In this document: positions 1 through 4,846 of the stretch, in pieces
Layout: the number at the start of each line of letters is the position of its first letter
Numbering within the stretch: the stretch's first letter is position 1
Assembly (NCBI GenBank): GCA_003154055.1
Contig: PMCH01000115.1
Coordinates: 1 to 8,470, forward strand
From: Acidobacteriaceae bacterium
GTDB taxonomy: Bacteria > Acidobacteriota > Terriglobia > Terriglobales > Acidobacteriaceae
Direction: 5' to 3'
Length of the DNA stretch: 8,470 nucleotides
Program-made: the position numbers and the translations under genes
Notes under the pieces: model-generated
What the model was told of the DNA's origin: nothing
Seen by the model: the letters and a program-made list of their open reading frames with translations, nothing else
Databases searched by the model: none

Positions 1-2
1 TC

Positions 3-230
3 CATCAACTAGAATCGGAGCGGACTAAGAGCGCGGGCGACGAGTCGGAGCGGCGAGCGAAACTCCAAGGCTGTGTAGAGGAAGCGAACGCCACACACAA
101 TCAACTTGTCTCTAAGAACGGTACCAAGACTCGCGCGGGCGGGTATAGCGTTCCTGTGGCTGTATTGTCTCAGCTGGAAAACCAACGACGCGGCGAGATT
201 GAGGAGTGTAGGCTCCTTTATGGCAAATAA
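3..230 (+). CDS. 3' end of an unrecognised charged protein (partial, 5' end outside window)
   Basis: An open frame enters from the left edge and runs 75 codons to a TAA at 228-230 without an internal stop or methionine, so the start lies upstream of the window. The visible C-terminal part is very hydrophilic. Its first half is rich in Glu, Arg and Lys (for example ESERTKSAGDESERRAKLQ), which would suit a helix or coiled coil, and it ends EECRLLYGK. There is no membrane segment. It lies on the same strand as the small genes and integrase that follow, so it probably belongs to the same mobile element. I do not recognise the family. The call rests on frame openness and protein-like composition, and a longer upstream sequence is needed to identify it. 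Confidence 0.5.
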   Translation, partial: HQLESERTKSAGDESERRAKLQGCVEEANATHNQLVSKNGTKTRAGGYSVPVAVLSQLENQRRGEIEECRLLYGK

Positions 231-291
231 GTCCGCGCGCGTGCCCGAAATTAGCCGTTGACTCTGGCCCGTGGGCGGGGAGATACTTACC

Positions 292-558
292 GTGCCGCTG
301 GACGATAGACAGCGGATACGTTCCCCGCCCCGGCCGCACCGAAGATTGACGCGACCGCTGGCACCTATAAAGTTCGCCGTGCCCGCGCAACGCGGGTTCG
401 CGATAACGGGCAGCGAGGCTCCCGTAGCAGTATCCCAAGCCGAGCAAACCAACCGTCCTATCCCCATACGTGTACGCACGATAAACGGGCGCTTCGCGAT
501 CTTTTGCGACGGCGCGGAGGAGGAGATCAATGATATTTCCATACCTGCTACTCATTGA
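292..558 (+). CDS. Possible small hypothetical protein of the mobile element
   Basis: An 88-codon frame ends at TGA 556-558. I prefer the GTG at 292 because GGGGAG (277-282) lies 9 nt upstream; an in-frame GTG at 271 lacks a ribosome-binding site. The C-terminal half reads like a folded protein (PIRVRTINGRFAIFCDGAEE), while the N-terminal part is rich in Arg and Pro. The end overlaps the next gene by 29 nt, and the codons for AEEEI form that gene's ribosome-binding site, an arrangement common in phage-type gene clusters. A longer minus-strand frame covers the same DNA, so coding is not certain. No family is recognised. Confidence 0.35.
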   Translation: MPLDDRQRIRSPPRPHRRLTRPLAPIKFAVPAQRGFAITGSEAPVAVSQAEQTNRPIPIRVRTINGRFAIFCDGAEEEINDISIPATH

Positions 559-724
559 GAAGTCCCACAAGAAGATTCCAGCTGAAATTCGCGAAGCGTT
601 GTACAAAAAGTTCCGTGAGGATCAGGAAGGCTTCTTCAAGATGATGGTTGCACACCTTGGCCACAATACGTATTGGGTAAAAGCCTCGCGAAAAGACTTC
701 GAGGAACTGGCTGCGATGCTGTAG
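530..724 (+). CDS. Small hypothetical protein, 64 aa
   Basis: ATG at 530 follows a strong purine-rich ribosome-binding site (GGAGGAGGAG, 517-526), and the frame ends at TAG 722-724. The protein begins with a short hydrophobic patch (MIFPYLLLIE), continues with a basic and amphipathic helical stretch (KIPAEIREALYKKFREDQEGFFK) that I split here only for description, and ends KASRKDFEELAAML. The hydrophobic patch is too short and too quickly followed by charge to be a signal peptide or membrane segment. The strong RBS, clean composition and position among same-strand small genes upstream of the integrase support a real gene of the mobile element. I do not recognise a family and assign no function. 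Confidence 0.6.
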   Translation: MIFPYLLLIEKSHKKIPAEIREALYKKFREDQEGFFKMMVAHLGHNTYWVKASRKDFEELAAML

Positions 725-815
725 ACCCAATCCACCCAGCGCCCCTCCCCCGGCCCGTATTGCGCCCAGTCGCGCTCCGAATCCCCAAGGCACTCGCGAC
801 GGCGCAAGGAGATTG

Positions 816-1001
816 ATGACCTGCCCTTACTGTCAGGAAAGACCTTCTGAGTTGCCGAACGGCTCGTGCCGGGATTGCGCAATGGATGACGAACTTAACG
901 GACTGATCGCGGGGGCGGTCGCGCGAGCCTCCGCGCTCGGCATCCGGAGCGAGAAGTTTATGGACCTAGTGGAGGCAGCTGCGGAAATGGAGCACCGATG
1001 A
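816..1001 (+). CDS. Small zinc-ribbon-like protein, 61 aa
   Basis: ATG at 816 is chosen because AAGGAG (806-811) sits 4 nt upstream; the in-frame TTG at 813 is too close to it. The first 21 residues carry two CxxC pairs, C3-P-Y-C6 and C18-R-D-C21, separated by 11 residues. This is the spacing of a treble-clef or zinc-ribbon knuckle and predicts one bound zinc. The remaining 40 residues form a mostly helical acidic tail with an Ala-rich stretch (LIAGAVARASALGI). The stop codon overlaps the next start (ATGA, 998-1001), so the two genes are probably translationally coupled. Small zinc-knuckle proteins of this kind are common in phages and integrative elements, where they bind nucleic acid or proteins. 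The role here is unknown. Confidence 0.65.
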   Translation: MTCPYCQERPSELPNGSCRDCAMDDELNGLIAGAVARASALGIRSEKFMDLVEAAAEMEHR

Positions 1002-1216
1002 AATGGACGAAGCAGGCAGAGCGTCGCGCCGAAAAATTAGACCGCCAGTGGCAGGAGGCTGGGAGAATAGTGAAGAGGTATAAAGCCGGAGAACCCGTCA
1101 CCCGCGCCGAAATCCTCGTCTACACCGCCGCTTTCGCGTCGCTCCAGGAGATGGTTAAACTGCGGGATGCGCGCGACCGGGCGGCTGACCGGCGGGAGGG
1201 GAGGCGGACACACTGA
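998..1216 (+). CDS. Small basic helical protein, 72 aa
   Basis: The start ATG overlaps the stop of the zinc-ribbon gene (ATGA), which argues that both are real and translated together. The stop is TGA at 1214-1216. The protein is dominated by Lys, Arg, Glu and Ala: a basic N-terminal helix (WTKQAERRAEKLDRQWQEAG), a PVTRAEI turn and a second helix ending in a very basic tail (RDRAADRREGRRTH). It has no cysteine and no membrane segment, and the pattern suggests two long helices or a coiled coil. It lies 52 bp before the integrase ATG. Small basic genes beside integrases are sometimes recombination directionality factors, but I see no clear winged-helix or MerR-like HTH, so that is only a possibility. 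Confidence 0.6.
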   Translation: MKWTKQAERRAEKLDRQWQEAGRIVKRYKAGEPVTRAEILVYTAAFASLQEMVKLRDARDRAADRREGRRTH

Positions 1217-1268
1217 CCTGACTTCGTGGTAGCCCATCTGTGTGGCATCGCGCTAAACTCCTTCGCGT

Positions 1269-2384
1269 ATGAGCAGCCAGCGGGGCAGTGTCCAGCGGCG
1301 CGGGAAGTCCTGGACGCTGCGCATCTACGTGGGGAAGCGGCAGCGCGAGATCACACTCGGCTCCGTCCACGATCTACCCAGCCGCAAGGCGCGGGAAACC
1401 GCCGCCGACAACGTCCGGCTCCGGCTCGGCATCGCCGGGACGGGGGCGCAGACGACGATGGAGCGGTTCGCGGAGTTCTGGTTCCTGGAAGTCGCGGACG
1501 GGCGGCTCCGCCAGAGCACGGCGCGGGACTACCGGTGGCGCTTCGGGAAGTACATTAAGGGGCGCAAAGAGGCGCGGCTGCCGCTGTGGGAGTACCGGAC
1601 GCGGGACGTACAGAACCTGCTTAACGGCATCGCCTCGGACCATCCGAACCTCGCCCGTTCGTCGCTCCAGCGGATCAAGGCGCTACTCTCGGGCATCTTC
1701 CGGCATTCCGTAGTGGCCGGTTTCCGGGAAGGCAACCCGGTGCGCGACGTACTGCTTCCCCGTCGCCCGGTCGCGGCGACCGGGAGTGCGAAGGCGTCGC
1801 GCCCGGTGGGTGTCTACGATCTCCGGACGGTCCGGGCCGTCTTACGGCAGCCGATGCCGCCCGAGCTACGCGCCGCCGTCGCGCTCGCTGCCTTCGCCGG
1901 TCTGCGACTGGCCGAGCTACAAGGGTTGACGTGGGAGGACGTATCGAAGGATGCGATTACGGTCCGAAGGACGCGGTGGAAGACGTTCGAGAACGCGCCC
2001 AAGTCGAAGGCCAGTGCGGCCAGCGTACCGCTCATCCCCGAGCTACGCCGCGCATTGGACCGGTACCGGAAGGAATGGGACCGGCTGCCGCCCAAGCTGA
2101 CGCCCAAAGACGAGGACGGCGACCAAGCCATCGACCGCTCGCTATTCCCTTCCCCACTCGTAGCCTACGGACGCTACCATCTGCCCACGGCGTTCCGTGC
2201 GGTAAAATCGGAGTGGCGCGGGTGGCATGCCTTCCGGCGCGGACTCGCTTCGACGCTCTTCCAGATGGGAGCGGAGGATTTAGTAGTCCAGCGGATACTT
2301 CGCCACGCTCGCGTCATCGTCACTCGCGAGCACTACATCCGCCAGTTCGACGCGAAGGTTCTCGCGGCGATGCGGCGGATTTAA
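1269..2384 (+). CDS. Tyrosine recombinase / integrase, 371 aa
   Basis: Site-specific recombinase that would integrate and excise the element. An in-frame stop at 1254-1256 makes ATG 1269 the first possible start. Domains in order: an N-terminal AP2-like arm-binding region (residues 1-55, GSVQRRGKSWTLRIYVGKRQ), a SAM-like core-binding domain (about 60-160, with FAEFW and STARDYRWRFGKYI), and a C-terminal catalytic domain (about 180-371). The catalytic set looks complete: R213 in GLRLAEL, a Lys in the beta-hairpin (K245 or K247), H320-x-x-R323 in WHAFRRGLAS, H346 in RILRHARV, and nucleophile Y356 in EHYIRQF. Length is normal for phage and island integrases. There is no frameshift, so it may be functional. 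Its 3' end lies 61 bp before the 5' end of a tRNA-Arg gene, which suggests integration at that locus. Confidence 0.95.
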   Translation: MSSQRGSVQRRGKSWTLRIYVGKRQREITLGSVHDLPSRKARETAADNVRLRLGIAGTGAQTTMERFAEFWFLEVADGRLRQSTARDYRWRFGKYIKGRKEARLPLWEYRTRDVQNLLNGIASDHPNLARSSLQRIKALLSGIFRHSVVAGFREGNPVRDVLLPRRPVAATGSAKASRPVGVYDLRTVRAVLRQPMPPELRAAVALAAFAGLRLAELQGLTWEDVSKDAITVRRTRWKTFENAPKSKASAASVPLIPELRRALDRYRKEWDRLPPKLTPKDEDGDQAIDRSLFPSPLVAYGRYHLPTAFRAVKSEWRGWHAFRRGLASTLFQMGAEDLVVQRILRHARVIVTREHYIRQFDAKVLAAMRRI

Positions 2385-2399
2385 GGGACCGGTAAGGGA
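2382..2399. repeat. Pair of TAAGGGA direct repeats, 11 bp apart
   Basis: TAAGGGA occurs at 2382-2388, overlapping the integrase stop codon, and again at 2393-2399. The period is 11 bp, about one helical turn. Short direct repeats close to an integrase gene and its target can be arm-type or accessory-protein binding sites. With two 7-bp copies, chance is a real alternative. Confidence 0.3.
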
Positions 2400-2445
2400 T
2401 AGCGGATTCCCGAGCGTAGCGTTTCGCCCAGCGTTTAATACCACA

Positions 2446-2522
2446 GGGCCCGTAGCTCAAGCGGATAGAGCATCGGATTTCTAATCCGAGGGTTGGGTGT
2501 TCGAGTCACCCCGGGCCCACCA
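2446..2522 (+). tRNA. tRNA-Arg (anticodon TCT), CCA encoded
   Basis: A complete cloverleaf. Acceptor stem GGGCCCG pairs with CGGGCCC (7 bp), then T8-A9. The D-stem is GCTC/GAGC with loop AAGCGGATA. The anticodon stem is TCGGA/TCCGA with loop TTTCTAA, giving anticodon TCT, which reads AGA and AGG. The variable loop is GGGTT, and the T-stem is GGGTG/CACCC with loop TTCGAGT. Discriminator A2519 is followed by a genomically encoded CCA (2520-2522). All stems pair perfectly, so the gene should be functional. tRNA-Arg genes are frequent integration targets and are also sometimes carried by phages, so whether this copy is host or element property cannot be decided from the window. Confidence 0.97.
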
Positions 2523-2530
2523 GAATCCCC
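2511..2530 (+). repeat. Direct repeat copy 1 (tRNA-Arg 3' end), candidate attachment core
   Basis: This covers the 3' acceptor strand and CCA of tRNA-Arg plus 8 downstream bases. The consensus with the second copy (2645-2664) is CCGGRCCYACCAGAATYCCC: 17 of 20 positions match and the three differences are all transitions. The match continues beyond the CCA into flanking DNA, which plain tRNA homology would not explain. Confidence 0.5.
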
Positions 2531-2590
2531 TCCAAGCGCCCTCGTTGCAGGTCCTTCCCCTTCGCACGGGATCTCGCCAGCGGGCTCTCC

Positions 2591-2613
2591 CCCTTCGACT
2601 ACGCTCGGGGTCA
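2591..2613. repeat. Dispersed intergenic repeat-like palindrome
   Basis: The segment begins CCCTTCGACTACGCTCGGGG and continues TCA. It is an imperfect palindrome resembling a short repeat seen in intergenic regions of many bacterial genomes, whose accidental translations give peptides such as PSVVEGG and DPERSRRG. Only one copy is present here, so identification rests on recall and not on repetition within the window. Confidence 0.4.
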
Positions 2614-2628
2614 CGCCCGCACAACGGC

Positions 2629-2656
2629 TCAAGTTTGACTCCTGCCGGACCTACCA
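2629..2656 (+). pseudogene. Decayed tRNA 3'-end remnant (T-arm, acceptor strand, CCA)
   Basis: The spacing is exactly that of a tRNA 3' end: a 5-nt T-stem strand (TCAAG, 2629-2633), a 7-nt T-loop (TTTGACT, 2634-2640), a 5-nt T-stem strand (CCTGC, 2641-2645), a 7-nt acceptor strand (CGGACCT, 2646-2652), discriminator A2653 and CCA (2654-2656). The T-stem keeps only 3 of 5 pairs and the loop has TTTGA for TTCGA. No D-arm or anticodon arm precedes it, so it is not a functional tRNA. Such 3' ends are typical scars of tRNA-targeting integrative elements (an attR or attL copy). Confidence 0.55.
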
Positions 2657-2664
2657 GAATTCCC
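2645..2664 (+). repeat. Direct repeat copy 2, candidate attachment core
   Basis: This is the second copy of the 20-bp repeat that begins in tRNA-Arg at 2511, displaced 134 bp. It includes the acceptor strand and CCA of the tRNA remnant and the shared downstream GAATYCCC. The three transitions relative to copy 1 fit decay of a duplicated att sequence. Confidence 0.5.
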
Positions 2665-3015
2665 AATCGCGGAATCATCGCAATATCAAAACGGAAACGG
2701 GACTCGCCAATCGGCCTGGCCATGGCCTGAGGGGGCTGGCATAGCGCGGGCGGGTTTCATTGATGGTTGACCTCTGCTCGTTTCCCACCTCGTCCGGCTG
2801 CGCCGATGTGCGCGTCTCGCGATTATTCGCTTCAACTTAGGCGGCGGTACACCAACACACAGGGAGGTACGTCCTGACGGATCGCCAAAGGGGCCTGGTT
2901 TTATCCCCGCAGGGTAACGACTTGCACGGTGGAGCGCGAACTCGTGCCCACTGTCTAAGGAATACTTGTGGTGAGTCTCTTCCATGACTCATGGATCCGA
3001 CCGCGCGTCAGCGAC

Positions 3016-3041
3016 GATCGCACTCCGCTGATCGCACTCGG
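3016..3041. repeat. Direct repeat GATCGCACTCSG, two copies 14 bp apart
   Basis: GATCGCACTCCG (3016-3027) recurs as GATCGCACTCGG (3030-3041), matching at 11 of 12 positions. It lies 39 bp before the start codon of the lipoprotein gene, so it could be an operator or a chance duplication. Confidence 0.35.
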
Positions 3042-3043
3042 AC

Positions 3044-3078
3044 GTTTTCCTTCGCCAAGGCAACGACGAAAGGAAAAC
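3044..3078 (+). promoter_or_regulatory. Leader hairpin that covers the lipoprotein ribosome-binding site
   Basis: GTTTTCCTTCG (3044-3054) pairs with CGAAAGGAAAAC (3067-3078), giving 11 base pairs with one bulged A and a 12-nt loop. The ribosome-binding site AAGGA (3070-3074) lies inside the 3' arm, and the stem ends one base before the ATG at 3080. When folded it would hide the site and reduce initiation. No poly-T tract follows, so it is not a terminator. Regulation by temperature, a protein or a small RNA is possible but not shown. Confidence 0.5.
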
Positions 3079-3079
3079 T

Positions 3080-4777
3080 ATGAGGAACAGCGGTCTTCTC
3101 GTCCTGCGCTTTGTTCTGCCCTGTCTCATGCTCGTAGCCTGCATGGCGACGGACTCCCCGACCATCAAATCCAGCACCCGAGATCTGCGCGACGTTCAAG
3201 TTACGATTGCACCCGACAAGGCCTATCTACGATCGCGCCAGTCGGTGACGTTCCGCGCCGTGGTTGCCGGAGCCAAGGGACAGAGGGTCCACTGGTCTGC
3301 GACCCAAGGCACGATCACGCAGGCGGGCGTCTACACAGCCAGCGGCAATGGAACGGCCACCATAACCGCGGCGTGGTCCCACAACCGGCGCATAAAGGGC
3401 ACGGCCATCGCTGCGATCATCGCGCCGCCCGTCGCTCACTCAACCGCACGAACGGATCAGAACGTCGAGCAGTTGCCCTCGACCATGCCGGCCTGGGGTG
3501 GCCTGACCGGAGTGAGCACGAAATGGTGTAACCCCGCGTTTTCGAATCTCTGTACGATCCGCGCGACCGACGGCCAGACCGCCCTGCTGGCACCGCAAGC
3601 TACCCTGCAGACCGCCGATTCCGGCGAGATGGCGCTCTGGGCAGTCGATTCCCGGCATGTGATCGTCAAGGGTACCGGCGGAGGAAAGTACGTCATCGGC
3701 TTTGATCCTGCAACCGAGATTGTCACGCGGACTCCGCTCACGTTCGGCTACGACGCGGTGCTTTTCTCCCGCACCGACCCGCAGACGATGTTTGCCCTGG
3801 ATGGAACGAAGGTGCGAGTGATTCAGGCCGCAGTCGATTGGTCCGCCGTGGCGTCGGATACGCTGTTGTTCGACTTTGCCAGTTGCCTGCCGGACGGTTT
3901 CCAGGTGACCTGGAATGGAACCTTCGGCGCGGTGTTGGGTGACGACTCGTTTCGGGCGGCGTTCTCCAACACCCTCGGCCAGGGTTCGGGAGTGTATATG
4001 GCCGCGTATCAGACCGAAGCCATCGGTTCAGTCGGTCCCGGCTGTTACGTGCTCAACACCCAGGAAGGAAGCGTCACCGGTCCGAACGGCCCGCTCGGTT
4101 CCATCGACGACGGCGTCAATCCGCTCGCTGATCGGTTCACCATGCATGAAGGCGGCGGCGGCCAGAACCCACAATATTCCATGGTCTCCTATTCGGTGCG
4201 TCAACCCAAGGGTGAGTCCGGCTGTCTCGCCGGAGACTGCAAAGCGAACAACCCGTACGTGTGGGAAATCGGCACCACCCACCTGAGGACATGCCCGATC
4301 CAGTGCGATGGACACTCGGCGAAAGGCTACAACTACTGGGCCATGGGCAAGAAATACCGGCTGCACGGTTATCTCGACCCGAAAGCGCCGCTGACTCCTC
4401 TGGTCGATTTCCCCCCCGACTTTCCCGACCAGCACGGAAGTTGGATCAACACCACCGAGGATGATGCACCGCCCGCGTTTCTGGTCAGCACGGATGTGAC
4501 CCCGATCATTCCCTACCCCACCTGGGGTTACGACGAAGTACTGGCGGTGGCAAGCGATGGCAGCCAGACGACCTGGCGTTTTGGCCAGACGCTCAACTCC
4601 GGTAAGAGCATCTACTTCATCGTGCAGAACGCGGTTGGGGTAGTCAGCCAGGACGGCCGCTGGGTCGCATTCGCCAGTGACATGTGCGGAGCCGGGTGCC
4701 CGAAGCCGGCGCCGCTCGGATATGAAGCGGACGGCAAGACACCGCGCGGGGACGTCTTCATTATGGAAGCAAAGTGA
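3080..4777 (+). CDS. Secreted lipoprotein with N-terminal Ig-like domain and probable beta-propeller, 565 aa
   Basis: The start ATG follows AAGGA at a 5-nt spacing. Residues 1-20 form a lipoprotein signal peptide (MRNSG, hydrophobic core LLVLRFVLPCLMLVA) ending in lipobox L-V-A-C21, so the mature protein should be lipid-anchored by C21. Residues 38-115 form a bacterial Ig-like (BIG2-type) domain, with VTIAPDKAYL, SVTFRAVVAG, VHWSATQGTI and GVYTASGNGTATITAAW. Residues 130-565 are rich in beta-strand, Gly and Trp. The end (SQDGRWVAFASD ... RGDVFIMEAK) resembles the last blade of TolB/WD40-like propellers. Several cysteines may form disulfides outside the cytoplasm, notably C-LAGD-C, C-PIQ-C and C-GAG-C pairs. 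Function is unknown; binding of an extracellular ligand or polysaccharide is a reasonable guess. It stands alone, convergent with the activase genes. Confidence 0.85.
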   Translation: MRNSGLLVLRFVLPCLMLVACMATDSPTIKSSTRDLRDVQVTIAPDKAYLRSRQSVTFRAVVAGAKGQRVHWSATQGTITQAGVYTASGNGTATITAAWSHNRRIKGTAIAAIIAPPVAHSTARTDQNVEQLPSTMPAWGGLTGVSTKWCNPAFSNLCTIRATDGQTALLAPQATLQTADSGEMALWAVDSRHVIVKGTGGGKYVIGFDPATEIVTRTPLTFGYDAVLFSRTDPQTMFALDGTKVRVIQAAVDWSAVASDTLLFDFASCLPDGFQVTWNGTFGAVLGDDSFRAAFSNTLGQGSGVYMAAYQTEAIGSVGPGCYVLNTQEGSVTGPNGPLGSIDDGVNPLADRFTMHEGGGGQNPQYSMVSYSVRQPKGESGCLAGDCKANNPYVWEIGTTHLRTCPIQCDGHSAKGYNYWAMGKKYRLHGYLDPKAPLTPLVDFPPDFPDQHGSWINTTEDDAPPAFLVSTDVTPIIPYPTWGYDEVLAVASDGSQTTWRFGQTLNSGKSIYFIVQNAVGVVSQDGRWVAFASDMCGAGCPKPAPLGYEADGKTPRGDVFIMEAK

Positions 4778-4805
4778 AGTCTGGAGAATAGTTCATAGGG
4801 TTGGT

Positions 4806-4840
4806 GGGGACATTCGAACCTGCTGGAGTCGAATGTCCCC
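4806..4840. terminator. Perfect 12-bp stem-loop between convergent genes, probable bidirectional terminator
   Basis: GGGGACATTCGA (4806-4817) and TCGAATGTCCCC (4829-4840) are perfectly complementary with an 11-nt loop. The hairpin lies 28 bp after the lipoprotein stop and 6 bp after the DUF2229 gene stop. Neither side has a strong poly-T tract (TGATTCTT follows on the + strand), so termination may be weak or the stem may mainly protect mRNA 3' ends. Confidence 0.7.
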
Positions 4841-4846
4841 TGATTC

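Larger units (their letters stand above)
2523..3079. other. Long intergenic region between tRNA-Arg and lipoprotein gene
   Basis: About 557 bp with no convincing gene on either strand. The left part holds the dispersed-repeat-like palindrome, the tRNA 3' remnant and the direct repeat listed separately. A perfect short palindrome (GGCCATGGCC) lies near 2718-2728. Positions 2730-3010 show nothing I can name, and frames there lack a ribosome-binding site and protein-like composition. The right end carries a 12-bp direct repeat and a hairpin that serve as the leader of the next gene. A promoter for that gene must lie here, but no clear -35/-10 pair stands out. Confidence 0.6.

Noticed and set aside
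9..542. 177-codon minus-strand open frame at the left edge
   Set aside because: It opposes a set of same-strand + genes, crosses the convincing ribosome-binding site at 517-526, and has a composition poor in protein-like signal; it is probably a GC-driven shadow.
1288..2395. Other + strand frames inside the integrase, rich in Arg, Gly and Ser or in Arg and Pro
   Set aside because: They are shadow frames of the integrase in GC-rich DNA; only the 1269 frame contains the recombinase catalytic residues.
2549..2656. A whole degenerate tRNA starting at AGGTCC (2549) and pairing with GGACCT near 2647-2652
   Set aside because: No D-arm or anticodon stem can be drawn between them and the length is wrong. 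A 6-bp match is likely by chance, so only the 3' end is called.
2435..2744. Open frames on both strands across tRNA-Arg, including minus-strand peptides such as ARGDSNTQPSD and VTRTPNPRIRNPM
   Set aside because: These are well-known false proteins produced by reading across tRNA genes. They have no ribosome-binding site, and the tRNA cloverleaf is perfect.
4801..4840. On the minus strand the hairpin reads like a tRNA end: GGGGACA ... GGTTCGAATGTCCCC-A-CCA
   Set aside because: The 3' strand of a T-stem is missing and there is no D-arm or anticodon arm. A perfect 12-bp stem between convergent genes is better explained as a terminator.
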